DNA of 64,000 bases from Lactobacillus kimbladii (lineage in GTDB: Bacteria > Bacillota > Bacilli > Lactobacillales > Lactobacillaceae). The notes beneath the pieces are model-generated. The model saw only the letters and a list, made by a program, of their open reading frames with translations, was not told where the DNA came from and did no database searches. The translations under genes were made by a program, and so were the position numbers. Location of the stretch: assembly GCF_000970755.1 (NCBI RefSeq), contig NZ_KQ034007.1:572240-636239 (forward strand). The letters are read 5' to 3'. Below are positions 8,511 through 17,585 of this stretch, one piece after another. Position 1 is the stretch's first letter. The number at the start of each line of letters is the position of its first letter.

Positions 8511-9041
8511 TTATCGCTTTTTTTCTTTACGTGACTTAATTTTTTCTTTTGCTCGTGCAATCATGGTAGTTTCTTGAGCTTGAAAAACTGATCTCGTAGT
8601 GAGGTAATTAAAAATACCAACTAAAATTTGATCAACAATTTTTACTAACAAGGCATCTAAATGAAGCCAAGACAGCCCAACCAGCATAATTAGACTGTCA
8701 GGGATAAGACTAATAATCCTATAGGTAAAAAAGACAATCAGCTTTTGCCAAGTTGAATGTTCCTCATCAACATTATTGATAAAAACAGCCTTTTGGTTAA
8801 ATACAAAGGAGGCGAGGTTAGAAACAATAAATGCAATAGTATTCGATACTAAAACAACGCTATGCCACCATTTATGTAAAACCATAAAAACCACCGTGTT
8901 GATTAGGGCTGCTATAAAGCCAAAGATCATATAGACAAATAAATTGCGATGTCTTTTGACTACTTTTTGCGCTAAGTGGTGGATTTTAGGATCAGACATT
9001 GAGTCAAATTTTTGTGAATCCATTTTCTTTTTCTTAACCAT
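8511..9041 (-). CDS. GtrA-like membrane protein
   Basis: A 176-residue protein with four hydrophobic segments between about residues 30 and 150 and basic ends, the plan of the GtrA family. GtrA-like proteins are thought to move lipid-linked sugars across the membrane for glycosylation of cell-wall polymers. The asparagine in the LASFVFNQKAVF segment and the late FNYLTTRSVF segment are typical of the family. Its ATG lies inside the end of the flavodoxin gene (8-base overlap), so the two are co-transcribed, though a functional link is not obvious. Which sugar lipid it serves cannot be read. Confidence 0.85.
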   Translation of the reverse strand: MVKKKKMDSQKFDSMSDPKIHHLAQKVVKRHRNLFVYMIFGFIAALINTVVFMVLHKWWHSVVLVSNTIAFIVSNLASFVFNQKAVFINNVDEEHSTWQKLIVFFTYRIISLIPDSLIMLVGLSWLHLDALLVKIVDQILVGIFNYLTTRSVFQAQETTMIARAKEKIKSRKEKKR

Positions 9042-9480
9042 TTAACTGATCAGCCATTTCCTTAGCTGCATTATCAATCGCATCTATATCGTTGTCGTTT
9101 GGTGCATTTTCAATTGTAACTGGTTTAGTCACTTCTTTTGCTCCAACTTGCTTAAACATTTTTTCAAAATCAAAGACATTTTCACAAAAATGATCGGCAT
9201 ACATCTTGTCGCCGCTGCCCATTACAGCAAAATATTTCCCACTTAAGTCTAAGTCTTTTAGTTGATCATAAAAGTCGGCAATGTCGTCGGTCATGGTGCC
9301 TTCGCCATAGGTATAAGTAATAAAGATGCACAAATCACTTGATAAGTAATCACTGGCGTCAGTAAATTCAGCTTCGCTCGTTTCAACGTCAAAGCCTAAA
9401 TCCTGTAAATCTTCTTCCAGAATATCTGCCATATCTGCATCGTTGCCAGTCATACTTGCATAGACTATTCTAGCTTTCAT
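9034..9480 (-). CDS. flavodoxin
   Basis: A 148-residue short-chain flavodoxin, a cytoplasmic one-electron carrier that binds FMN. The phosphate-binding loop is YASMTGNDADMA (family: T/S-x-T-G-N-T); later FITYTYGEG and VMGSGDKMYADHFC form the isoalloxazine-binding loops. I choose the ATG at 9480 because AAAGG lies about ten bases upstream; the two earlier start codons overlap that site. Electron partners are not encoded nearby. It is divergent from the methionine aminopeptidase gene. Confidence 0.9.
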   Translation of the reverse strand: MKARIVYASMTGNDADMADILEEDLQDLGFDVETSEAEFTDASDYLSSDLCIFITYTYGEGTMTDDIADFYDQLKDLDLSGKYFAVMGSGDKMYADHFCENVFDFEKMFKQVGAKEVTKPVTIENAPNDNDIDAIDNAAKEMADQLNG

Positions 9481-9616
9481 TAAATTCATACCTTTCACAA
9501 AAACTAATTCATCAAAACATTATACCTAATTTTGCGTAATTAATGAAATTCTTTAGTAAACTTTTAAAAAACGCTATAATGTAATCAAACATCATTTAAT
9601 AGAGGAGAATTTAAAT

Positions 9617-10444
9617 TTGATTACAATTAAATCCATTAGAGAATTAAAGGGTATGCAGGCTTCAGGCAGGTTATTAGCATCAATGTTTGAAGGTCTAAGG
9701 GAAGTAATTAAGCCCGGAATTACCACTTGGTCAATTGAAGAATTTTGTCAAGATTTTGTCAAAAGTCGTGGTGGTCGATTGTCAGAGCAAGGCTTTGAGG
9801 GTTATAAATATGGGACATGTATTTCTGTTAATGATCAGATTGCTCATGCTACGCCGCGCAAGGATACAATTTTAAAGGAAGGGGATTTGGTCAAGGTTGA
9901 TGTGACTTGCAATCTTAATGGCTTTGAAACAGATTCTTGTACTACTTACCCAGTAGGTGAAATTTCCCAAGCAGATCAGGATTTAATGGAAACTACCAAA
10001 AAAGCCATGTATTTGGGTATCGATCAAGCAGTCTTAGGAAACAGAATTGGAGATATCGGAGCGGCCATTCAGCATTTTGTAGAAGATGAGCATCACTATG
10101 GTGACGTTAAAGAATTAGTCGGTCACGGCATTCAACCCAGCATTCACGAGGATCCCGAAGTACCACATTGGGGTAAGGCAGGACACGGATTAAGATTGCG
10201 CGAAGGAATGACTATTACCTGTGAACCAATGGTTGAAGCGGGTGGTGACTGGCGCATTGTAGAAAAAAGCGTATCCGATCCTAATGATGATTGGGTCTTT
10301 TACGCTACACCGGACGGCTCAAAATCCGCACAATTTGAACATACCTTTGCAATTACTAAGGACGGTCCTAAAATTTTAACGTTGCAAAAACCATATGATG
10401 GCTATGAAAAGTACTTACCACATTTTGACGAAATGGATGACTAA
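9617..10444 (+). CDS. map: type I methionine aminopeptidase
   Basis: A 275-residue enzyme that removes the N-terminal Met from nascent proteins. The metal-binding residues can be followed: Asp in KVDVTCN, Asp in FETDSC, His in VGHGIQP, Glu in TCEPMVE and Glu in QFEHTFAI. The start is TTG, with GAGGAG 9 bases upstream. It is somewhat longer than the Escherichia coli enzyme because of C-terminal extensions common in lactobacilli. It begins a short run with the YihY gene, five bases downstream. Confidence 0.95.
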   Translation: MITIKSIRELKGMQASGRLLASMFEGLREVIKPGITTWSIEEFCQDFVKSRGGRLSEQGFEGYKYGTCISVNDQIAHATPRKDTILKEGDLVKVDVTCNLNGFETDSCTTYPVGEISQADQDLMETTKKAMYLGIDQAVLGNRIGDIGAAIQHFVEDEHHYGDVKELVGHGIQPSIHEDPEVPHWGKAGHGLRLREGMTITCEPMVEAGGDWRIVEKSVSDPNDDWVFYATPDGSKSAQFEHTFAITKDGPKILTLQKPYDGYEKYLPHFDEMDD

Positions 10445-10449
10445 ATTGC

Positions 10450-11367
10450 ATGGGTAGAAAAGCTGAGGCAGTCAGGAAACGCTCTTTTTTATTTTATAAA
10501 ACTGTTTCCCTGAAATTTACTCAAGGTGAAGTTTTAACCAGCGCAATTGCGATTGCCTACTACGTTTTGTTTTCGATATTTCCGTTAATTATTATTATCG
10601 GAAATATTTTGCCGTTATTTAATATTAATACTGAACCGATTGCCAGTTATTTAAAATTAATTTTTCCAGATAAAATTGCTAAATTTATTATGCCGATAAT
10701 TAACTCACTATTGAAAAGCAAATCAAGTGGGTATATTTCATTTGGTATCGTATTGGCATTATGGTCAGTTTCTTCGTTAGTCAATGCTATTAGAATTGGT
10801 ATGAATCGCATCTATGGTGTTCGTGCTCAAGAATTAAAGCAAAAATGGCAGGTCACTGTCTGGACAAGATCTATTACGATTATGTTGACCAACCTCATGA
10901 TCATAGTATTTGCCTTGCTTAATTTAACTTTGATTTTTGGTCAGCAGGTACTCGAATTTTTACGCCCAATTTTCTCTTTTTCTGTTGGCGAAATTGAAAA
11001 AATTTTTAGTTATCGTTACCCAGTAATTATTATCACAATGATAGGTTCACTGTATTATGTCAATTATTTTTTACCCAACATCAGATTAAAGAAAAAAGTT
11101 ATCTGGCCAGGTGTTTTTACTACATTATTCGGCTGGATTATTCTTTCCTGGCTTTTTAGTTTCTATCTGCATCATTTTCGTATTAGCTGGGAAAACTATG
11201 GCATTATCGGTACTTTTATTATTTTCATGTTGTGGTTGAATATTTCCTCAATCCTCTTTTTACTGGGGACATGTGTAAATGCTGCAATAGTGACACTAAA
11301 TTACGGAGAAGTGCACTATTCAGTGGGTCGCTTAGCTGAATATATTCAAAGAAAGCGCAGTCATTAA
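10450..11367 (+). CDS. YihY/BrkB family membrane protein
   Basis: A 305-residue protein with six hydrophobic segments and the family pattern: ALTSAIAIAYYVLFSIFPLI-like first segment, a loop, the segment YISFGIVLALWSVSSLVNAI, and a C-terminal WLNISSILFLLGTCVNAAI segment. The family was once misnamed ribonuclease BN; its true function is unknown, possibly transport or envelope biogenesis. Only five bases separate it from map, so they form one transcript. Confidence 0.9.
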   Translation: MGRKAEAVRKRSFLFYKTVSLKFTQGEVLTSAIAIAYYVLFSIFPLIIIIGNILPLFNINTEPIASYLKLIFPDKIAKFIMPIINSLLKSKSSGYISFGIVLALWSVSSLVNAIRIGMNRIYGVRAQELKQKWQVTVWTRSITIMLTNLMIIVFALLNLTLIFGQQVLEFLRPIFSFSVGEIEKIFSYRYPVIIITMIGSLYYVNYFLPNIRLKKKVIWPGVFTTLFGWIILSWLFSFYLHHFRISWENYGIIGTFIIFMLWLNISSILFLLGTCVNAAIVTLNYGEVHYSVGRLAEYIQRKRSH

Positions 11368-11432
11368 AAATTGGCGCATTCAATTTTATTTTGGTATATT
11401 AGTTTTATGATTTTAAAGAAAGCGTAAAAAAT

Positions 11433-12320
11433 ATGAAAGTAAGAAAAGCAATTATTCCTGCTGCTGGTCTTGGTACTAGGTTTATGCCGGTAACTAAAGC
11501 AATGCCCAAGGAAATGTTGCCGATTGTCGACAAACCGACTATTCAATTTATCGTTGAAGAAGCTAAAAAATCTGGTATTGAAGACATTTTGATTGTCACT
11601 GGAAAAAATAAGCGCTCGATTGAAGATCATTTTGACTCCAATCCTGAACTTGAACAAAATCTGCAGGAAAAAGGTAAGACTGGTCTGCTTAAAATGTCGC
11701 AGGAAATTACCCATTTGGGAATTAATATTTATTATACTCGTCAACCCTATCCAGCAGGTTTAGGGGATGCGATTGCCCGTGGACGTAGTTTTATTGGAGA
11801 TGAACCATTTGTCGTTATGCTTGGCGACGACTTGATGATGGACAAAGTACCATTAACAAAGCAATTGATTGACCGTTATAGTGAAACGAATGCTTCCACA
11901 ATTGCCGTTATGCCAGTGCCACATAAAGAAGTTTATAAATATGGCATAATTGAACCAGACAGTGAAATTGCGCCTGGCTTAATAAACGTTAAATCTTTTG
12001 TTGAAAAACCAGAGGTCGACAAGGCTCCGAGTGATTATGCCATTATTGGTCGGTATCTTTTAACTCCTGAAATTTTTCCAATTTTGGCTGAGCAAAAACC
12101 AGATAAAGGTGGAGAAATTCAATTAACTGATGCGATTGATACCATGAATAAAACGCAACGCGTTCTAGCGCATGTCTTTAAGGGGACTCGTCACGATGTC
12201 GGCAATAAAGAAAGTTACTTGGAAACTTCAATTGAATATGGCTTAAAACATCCGGAAACTAAGGATGCATTGCGTAAGTACATCATTGATTTAGGAAAAA
12301 AGCTAGAAAAACAAAATTAA
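11433..12320 (+). CDS. galU: UTP-glucose-1-phosphate uridylyltransferase
   Basis: A 295-residue enzyme making UDP-glucose from UTP and glucose 1-phosphate. The nucleotide-binding signature [20 protein letters not shown] is at the N terminus; [11 protein letters not shown] holds the metal-binding Asp, and [20 protein letters not shown] is the conserved sugar-binding region. UDP-glucose feeds glycolipid, exopolysaccharide and galactose metabolism. Single gene with its own terminator. Confidence 0.95.
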   Translation: MKVRKAIIPAAGLGTRFMPVTKAMPKEMLPIVDKPTIQFIVEEAKKSGIEDILIVTGKNKRSIEDHFDSNPELEQNLQEKGKTGLLKMSQEITHLGINIYYTRQPYPAGLGDAIARGRSFIGDEPFVVMLGDDLMMDKVPLTKQLIDRYSETNASTIAVMPVPHKEVYKYGIIEPDSEIAPGLINVKSFVEKPEVDKAPSDYAIIGRYLLTPEIFPILAEQKPDKGGEIQLTDAIDTMNKTQRVLAHVFKGTRHDVGNKESYLETSIEYGLKHPETKDALRKYIIDLGKKLEKQN

Positions 12321-12349
12321 CAATTAACAAATAAATAAATTTTGCAATT

Positions 12350-12383
12350 AAAGAAACCAGGATTTAATGGTTTCTTTTTTTAT
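12350..12383 (+). terminator. terminator of galU
   Basis: AAAGAAACCA and TGGTTTCTTT form a 10-bp stem, followed by a T tract. Confidence 0.85.
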
Positions 12384-12477
12384 GTAAAATTTTTCTTAAT
12401 GTCGAACTAATTACTGTCTTCGAGTAGAAAACTTTTGTATTATGCGACTTGAAACTTTTAGCTAGGGGATAGGTTAA

Positions 12478-13626
12478 ATGAAAGATATATACATTGTTGC
12501 AGCTAAAAGAACTCCTTTTGGCCGCTATCATGGGTTATGGGCTGAAAAAAGCGCGATAGATTTAGGAGAATTAGCATTAAGAGAAACGTTAAAAAGCATT
12601 AATTTGGACGCTGAAAAATTGGATGCCTTATTCATGGGTAATGTTTTGGGTGCGGGTTTAGGACAAAATATGGCACGGCAAATTGCTCTGAATACGGGTA
12701 TGAGTCCCAAAAGCAGCAGCGTGACCATTAATGAAGTCTGTGGTTCAAGTTTAAAAGCTCTTAGACTGGCCCAAGGGCAGATGGAACTGGTCGACTTTGG
12801 CTTGGTAGCTGTTGGCGGCGCAGAAAGTATGTCAAATGCTGTTTATTTGACAGAAGAGCAGAAAAAACCACAATTTCAAAGTGAAATGCTGCAAAATGGC
12901 CTCATTGACGCTTTTTCTCATGCGCATATGGGATTAACGGCTGAGAATGTGGCAGAAAAATATGGCGTTACGCGTACTGAAATGGATGAATATAGCGTAA
13001 ATTCACATCAAAAAGCAGTTGAAATTGTTCAGCAAAATTTTTTCAAAGACGAAATAATAGGCGTAAAAGTTAACGACAAAATGATCCAGCAGGACGAAAC
13101 CATTCGGGCAGACACTAATATGGCAGCACTGAGCAAGTTAAAACCTGTTTTTAAGAAAAATGGTTTAGTTACAGCTGGCAATTCTTCACCCTTAAGTGAT
13201 GGTGCTAGTATGATTATTTTGGCAAGCGCAGAAAAAGTCAAGGAACTTAAATTGCAACCTCTGGCCCGATTGGGTGCGTTTGCTGAATCTGGGACTGATC
13301 CGGCATACATGGGTGTAGCACCATATTTTGCTGTAGAAAAATTATTACAAAAAACTGGCAACACTATTAATGATTATGACGTAATCGAAGTTAATGAAGC
13401 TTTTGCCGCACCTAGCGTGGTCTTAGCCCGCAAACTGCGGATTCCACCTGCCAAACTAAACATTTTCGGTGGAGCTATTGCACTAGGTCATCCTCTTGCT
13501 GCTACTGGAACCCGGTTAGTAGGAACAGCCGTCAATATTATGAATCATATCAATGGCCACAAGGCTTTGGTAACTCTTTGTATTGGTGGTGGACAAGCAA
13601 TTGCATGTGAAATAGAGAAATTGTAA
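12478..13626 (+). CDS. acetyl-CoA C-acetyltransferase (thiolase)
   Basis: A 382-residue thiolase that condenses two acetyl-CoA into acetoacetyl-CoA, the first step of the mevalonate pathway. The nucleophile Cys is in NEVCGSSLKA near residue 87; NEAFAAP supplies the catalytic His region, GGAIALGHPLAATGTR is the C-terminal signature and CIGGGQA carries the second Cys. AGGGGATAGG precedes the ATG. The HMG-CoA reductase gene begins directly after its stop, and HMG-CoA synthase follows, so the three are one operon and the role in isoprenoid synthesis is secure. Confidence 0.95.
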   Translation: MKDIYIVAAKRTPFGRYHGLWAEKSAIDLGELALRETLKSINLDAEKLDALFMGNVLGAGLGQNMARQIALNTGMSPKSSSVTINEVCGSSLKALRLAQGQMELVDFGLVAVGGAESMSNAVYLTEEQKKPQFQSEMLQNGLIDAFSHAHMGLTAENVAEKYGVTRTEMDEYSVNSHQKAVEIVQQNFFKDEIIGVKVNDKMIQQDETIRADTNMAALSKLKPVFKKNGLVTAGNSSPLSDGASMIILASAEKVKELKLQPLARLGAFAESGTDPAYMGVAPYFAVEKLLQKTGNTINDYDVIEVNEAFAAPSVVLARKLRIPPAKLNIFGGAIALGHPLAATGTRLVGTAVNIMNHINGHKALVTLCIGGGQAIACEIEKL

Positions 13627-14853
13627 ATGAAATTCTATAAATTATCTCCTGAAAAAAGGCGAGATTTCTTGCAAAAACAGGGGATCAAACTGGATCAAAT
13701 TGATTCCCAGGTTTTGCATAACTTGGATTTATTAAGTGAAAATGTAATAGGTCAGTTGCGGTTACCTGTCGGTTTAGTACAAGACTTATTAGTCAATGGT
13801 CAAAATTACCAAGTACCAATGGTGACTGAAGAAGCTTCGGTAGTTGCCGCAGCTAATAATGGCGCTGGTATTGTTGCAAAAGCTGGAGGCTTTACCGCAA
13901 GCAGTCAAAGAGATGGTATTTGGGGTCAGATTGTCATGCAGGTGGCTGAAAATTTTGAAGTTTCTCATTTGCATGATATGTTGCCTGTAATGATTAAAAA
14001 AACAAATTCCCATTTTGCTAGTCTTGTAAGCCATGGCGGTGGCGTCCGCAAAATAGAACTTAAACAAATAAATGATTTACTTTATGTGAAAGTATTAGTT
14101 GATCCGGCCGAGGCGATGGGCGCTAACAAAGTAAATTCTATTTTAGAACTTATGGCTGATGAGTTAGAGAATTTTTCTGGCATTAAACAAAAATTATTTG
14201 CCATTTTGTCAAATTATCCCAGCCAAGTCACAACGGTCAGAGCAGCTGTTCCCATTGATTTAATTGGTGGAATAGAAACTGCAAGGAAAATTGTTTTATT
14301 AAGTCGAATTGGTCAAGATGATCCAATGAGAGCCGTTACCAATAACAAAGGGATTATGAACGGAGTTGATGCTGTTTTACTGGCAACGGGAAATGATACT
14401 CGCGCAGTGGAGGCAGCTTGCGGTGTTTTTGCAAGTAAAACAGGCACCTACACCAGTCTCAGTGAATGGCGGCTTGAAAATGAAAAGCTTGTTGGCAAGC
14501 TTAGCATTCCCTTGCCAATTGGAACTGTTGGTGGCTCAATCAATTCCAGAAAAGATGTTAGGCAAAACTACCGTATTTTAGGCGAAAAAATTGCTGCAGA
14601 ACAATTAGCTAATATTATTGCTGCCATTGGTTTAGCTAATAATTTAGCAGCATTACTGGCAATTTCTACCAAGGGAATACAGGCAGGACACATGAAACTA
14701 CAGGCCAGAAATATTGTGACAAGTTTAGATGCTACTGCTGCCGAGAAAAAAGTAGTATTCCAAAAAATCATAAATAACAAAAAATACAGTCAATCTGCAG
14801 GCCAGGAATTTTTAAGAGAAATTAGAGAGGAAAATAATGCAAGTCGGAATTGA
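13627..14853 (+). CDS. mvaA: HMG-CoA reductase, class II
   Basis: A 408-residue soluble class II enzyme reducing HMG-CoA to mevalonate, in the cytoplasm. The HMG-CoA site ENVIGQLRLPVGL lies around residues 38-50; DPAEAMGANKVN holds the conserved catalytic Asp region; IPLPIGTVGG and a late GHMKLQARN with the catalytic His complete the family pattern. Class II members lack the membrane anchor of the eukaryotic enzyme, as here. Its end overlaps the start of the synthase gene by 17 bases. Confidence 0.95.
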   Translation: MKFYKLSPEKRRDFLQKQGIKLDQIDSQVLHNLDLLSENVIGQLRLPVGLVQDLLVNGQNYQVPMVTEEASVVAAANNGAGIVAKAGGFTASSQRDGIWGQIVMQVAENFEVSHLHDMLPVMIKKTNSHFASLVSHGGGVRKIELKQINDLLYVKVLVDPAEAMGANKVNSILELMADELENFSGIKQKLFAILSNYPSQVTTVRAAVPIDLIGGIETARKIVLLSRIGQDDPMRAVTNNKGIMNGVDAVLLATGNDTRAVEAACGVFASKTGTYTSLSEWRLENEKLVGKLSIPLPIGTVGGSINSRKDVRQNYRILGEKIAAEQLANIIAAIGLANNLAALLAISTKGIQAGHMKLQARNIVTSLDATAAEKKVVFQKIINNKKYSQSAGQEFLREIREENNASRN

Positions 14854-16000
14854 TCAAATTGGTTTTTATACACCAAACAAATATGTCGATATGGTAGATT
14901 TGGCGCACGCGCGAAATGAAGATCCTAATAAATTTTTGATTGGTATAGGTCAAAATAAAATGAGCGTTGCTGATCAGACGCAAGATGCAGTTTCAATGGG
15001 AATTAATGCAACGCTTAGATATTTAGATCAAATTGCACGCGAAAGAGTTGGTTTATTAATCGTTGGAACAGAAAGTAGCGTTGACCAATCTAAATCGGCC
15101 TCGCTTTTCATCAAATCAGCTTTGGCATTACCGGCAAATGTCAGAACATTTGAAGTAAAAGAAGCATGCTTTGGCATGACTGCAGGCATCATGATTGCTC
15201 GGGATTATGTCCGGCTTCATCCCCACCATAGCGCAATTGTAATTGGCTCTGATATTGCTCGCTATGGTGTTAATACTGGCGGTGAGGTAACGCAAGGGGC
15301 TGGCAGTATTAGCATGCTAATTAAGGCTGATCCCCAAATTTTGGCTATCAATAATGGACACAGCTCACACAGTGAGGATATTAATGACTTCTGGCGCCCT
15401 AATGATTCAGCAGTCGCCGTAGTTGATGGTAAATATTCTAAAAACGTGTATTTAGACTTTTTTAAACAAACATTTACGGCTTATCGAAAACAAACTGGAA
15501 TAAAAACTAGCGATTTCACAGCATTACTTTATCATTTGCCTTTTGTAAAAATGGGATTTAAGGCAAATGAGTGGGCTATTACCGCTCAAGATGAAAAGAC
15601 TAAAAAACATTTGACAGAGAATTTTACTGCTGCTGCTCGTTATGGCAAGGAAGTCGGTAATATTTACACTGCTTCTTTATATTTAAGCCTTTTGAGTTTA
15701 CTGGAAAATGCTAAATTGCCAGCAAATGCAAAAATCGGTTTATTTTCTTATGGTTCGGGGGCAATGGGTGAGTTTTATTCAGGACAAATAGTTAAAGGGT
15801 ATGAAAAGAACCTACATACAAATGCAGATCAAAAAATGATTGCTCGCCGTCAAAAATTAACTATTCCTGAATACGAAAAAATTTTTAATCAGGCTTTAGA
15901 ATCTCCACAAGATAATTTAGAGCTTCAAAGTGACGAACAAACCGGCACCTGGTATTTTGCCGGAACCAAAAACCGCATTCGTCAATATTTCCAAAAATAG
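14837..16000 (+). CDS. mvaS: HMG-CoA synthase
   Basis: A 387-residue enzyme condensing acetyl-CoA with acetoacetyl-CoA to HMG-CoA. The acylated Cys lies in VKEACFGMTAG near residue 112, with the base Glu about 30 residues earlier in IVGTESSVD, and the His in YHLPFVKMG. RNA for this gene starts inside the reductase gene and has the good site AGAGAGGA before ATG. With the two genes upstream it gives the upper mevalonate pathway; the lower kinases are not in the window. The product supports undecaprenyl phosphate for wall synthesis. Confidence 0.95.
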   Translation: MQVGIDQIGFYTPNKYVDMVDLAHARNEDPNKFLIGIGQNKMSVADQTQDAVSMGINATLRYLDQIARERVGLLIVGTESSVDQSKSASLFIKSALALPANVRTFEVKEACFGMTAGIMIARDYVRLHPHHSAIVIGSDIARYGVNTGGEVTQGAGSISMLIKADPQILAINNGHSSHSEDINDFWRPNDSAVAVVDGKYSKNVYLDFFKQTFTAYRKQTGIKTSDFTALLYHLPFVKMGFKANEWAITAQDEKTKKHLTENFTAAARYGKEVGNIYTASLYLSLLSLLENAKLPANAKIGLFSYGSGAMGEFYSGQIVKGYEKNLHTNADQKMIARRQKLTIPEYEKIFNQALESPQDNLELQSDEQTGTWYFAGTKNRIRQYFQK

Positions 16001-16002
16001 AT

Positions 16003-16030
16003 AAAAAGGCTGCCAAACGGCAGCTTTTTA
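16003..16030 (+). terminator. terminator of the mevalonate operon
   Basis: GCTGCC and GGCAGC form the core stem, flanked by A and T runs; it overlaps the last codons of the convergent gene at 16028. Confidence 0.8.
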
Positions 16031-16312
16031 GGTTAGTCTAACTCCATTTTGATCAGGTAAAATTTGAATACCATAAACAGCAATTCTCTCTTTTTGGTTA
16101 TAAATAAATATTGGAATACTGCGACCGTGGATATTTTTAACCAAATTAACCAGTTTGCCTTTTGTTAGTGGCTTTTTTCCGGGAAAAAGGAGGCATTCAT
16201 TGCTTGAAATTTTCACTTTTGCCAAAGGAATATTTTTTTGGCCAATAGATAAATACAAGCTAGTTTGGTTGCTTAAATCATTGGTTAATTGTAATAAATC
16301 TGTTAATCTCAT
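16028..16312 (-). CDS. conserved hypothetical protein
   Basis: A 94-residue basic protein with no membrane segment. It alternates short strands and turns (YLSIGQKNIPLAKVKISSNECLL), and ends in YGIQILPDQNGVRL. I do not recognise a family beyond an impression of a small lactobacillus-specific protein. AGGAA lies upstream of the ATG. It is divergent from the hydrolase at 16384 and its stop lies in the mvaS terminator. Confidence 0.6.
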   Translation of the reverse strand: MRLTDLLQLTNDLSNQTSLYLSIGQKNIPLAKVKISSNECLLFPGKKPLTKGKLVNLVKNIHGRSIPIFIYNQKERIAVYGIQILPDQNGVRLT

Positions 16313-16383
16313 TTTTATTATTCCTATACAAATTTAACATGTTATACTATAAGATATTATTTTAGTGAGGGTGGCAAAACTAA

Positions 16384-17340
16384 TTGAAAAAATTAAAACA
16401 TAAAAAGCTATGGCTTTCATCAATTATTATTATCTTACTAGTATGTGTATTATTTACAGGAGCAGGTTTCTATTTCTTTAGGGTGGCATGTGTACCAGGT
16501 AAAAAAAGTTTTTTAAGTTCTTCCAGTGATGTGATCAAGAAGTCAGATCCTCTTTATCGTGAAAAAATTTGGTTTAAAAAAACTGCTAAACAAAAGTGGT
16601 ATATTGAATCAGCTGATGAAAAATTCAAATTAGACGCAAATTTTATTCCTTACAAAACTTCCAACAAGACAGCTATTGTTTTACCTGGATATATGGACAC
16701 GAAAGAAGATATGGGAGAATATGATGCCTTGTTTCATCAATTAGGCTATAATACTTTAACTCCAGATCCGAGAGCTCAGGGAAAGAGCGAAGGAAAATAC
16801 ATTGGGTATGGTTGGCCGGAAAAAGATGATGTCAAAAAATGGGTCTCGTATTTATTGCAAAAATATGGTCAGAACCAACAGGTAGTAATTTATGGCTTAA
16901 GTATGGGTGCGGCAACTGCCATGATGACAAGTGGGCTTAAACTTCCTCATCAAGTTAAAGCGTTTGTAGAAGACTGTGGTTATACCAGCGTCAAGGATGA
17001 AATTGAGCATGAAGCAGGAGTCTTGTACAATATGCCTGCTTTTCCACGTTTTCCCTTAGTTGAAATACTAAGTGGCATTAATAAGCTAAAAGTTGGCTAT
17101 TTCATGGGTAATGCCTCTAGTGTTAATCAATTGCATAAAAATCACCGACCAATGCTGTTTATTCATGGCAGCCGTGATAATTTTGTGCCTACTAGAATGG
17201 TCTATCCTAATTATAAGGCTACCAGAGGTCCAAAGGAAATATGGGTGGCTCCTGGAGCCAAACATGCCAAGTCATTTTCAAAGCATCCAAAAGAATATAA
17301 AAGACGAGTTGCAACATTTTTAGCCAAATATGTAAAATAA
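16384..17340 (+). CDS. membrane-anchored alpha/beta hydrolase
   Basis: A 318-residue protein with a single N-terminal membrane segment (about residues 11-33) and an extracellular alpha/beta-hydrolase domain. The nucleophile elbow GLSMGAAT holds the catalytic Ser near residue 179; the Asp is probably in FIHGSRDNFVP and the His in PGAKHAKSF. IVLPGYMDTKEDMG carries the oxyanion loop. The start is TTG, after GAGGGTGG. Similar proteins in lactobacilli are annotated as cinnamoyl esterase-like or YvaK-like, but the substrate is unknown. Confidence 0.85.
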   Translation: MKKLKHKKLWLSSIIIILLVCVLFTGAGFYFFRVACVPGKKSFLSSSSDVIKKSDPLYREKIWFKKTAKQKWYIESADEKFKLDANFIPYKTSNKTAIVLPGYMDTKEDMGEYDALFHQLGYNTLTPDPRAQGKSEGKYIGYGWPEKDDVKKWVSYLLQKYGQNQQVVIYGLSMGAATAMMTSGLKLPHQVKAFVEDCGYTSVKDEIEHEAGVLYNMPAFPRFPLVEILSGINKLKVGYFMGNASSVNQLHKNHRPMLFIHGSRDNFVPTRMVYPNYKATRGPKEIWVAPGAKHAKSFSKHPKEYKRRVATFLAKYVK

Positions 17341-17355
17341 GCCATGCATTTTGTT

Positions 17356-17369
17356 TGCTAGCGCTTACA
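17356..17369. promoter_or_regulatory. weak cre-like site
   Basis: TGCTAGCGCTTACA matches the CcpA box TGWAANCGNTNWCA except at positions 3 and 4. It stands after the hydrolase gene and has no gene obviously under its control, so it may be chance. Confidence 0.25.
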
Positions 17370-17543
17370 TTAATTTGCTATTATAAAAGTGTGGGTAAGG
17401 TTAACAAGATTTCTATCTCCATAATATGTTTGTTATCTACTTTTGAAATAACAATTTTATCGCGAAATTTTTATAGTTTTATATATTTGTATATGATGAT
17501 TTTATCTCAAAAGAAAATATTCTCAATTGACACCCGATCCACA

Positions 17544-17583
17544 AAAATAGTTGTCGCTAATTGCGACAACTATTTTGCTTTTT
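17544..17583. terminator. bidirectional terminator, hydrolase / rlmD
   Basis: A perfect 14-bp stem AAAATAGTTGTCGC (17544-17557) and its complement (17563-17576) with loop TAATT, between convergent genes, with T runs on both strands. Confidence 0.85.
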
Positions 17584-17585
17584 AT

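Noticed and set aside
11364-11744. 126-codon minus-strand frame over galU
   Set aside because: It is antisense to galU, which has every family motif; the frame has no start signal.
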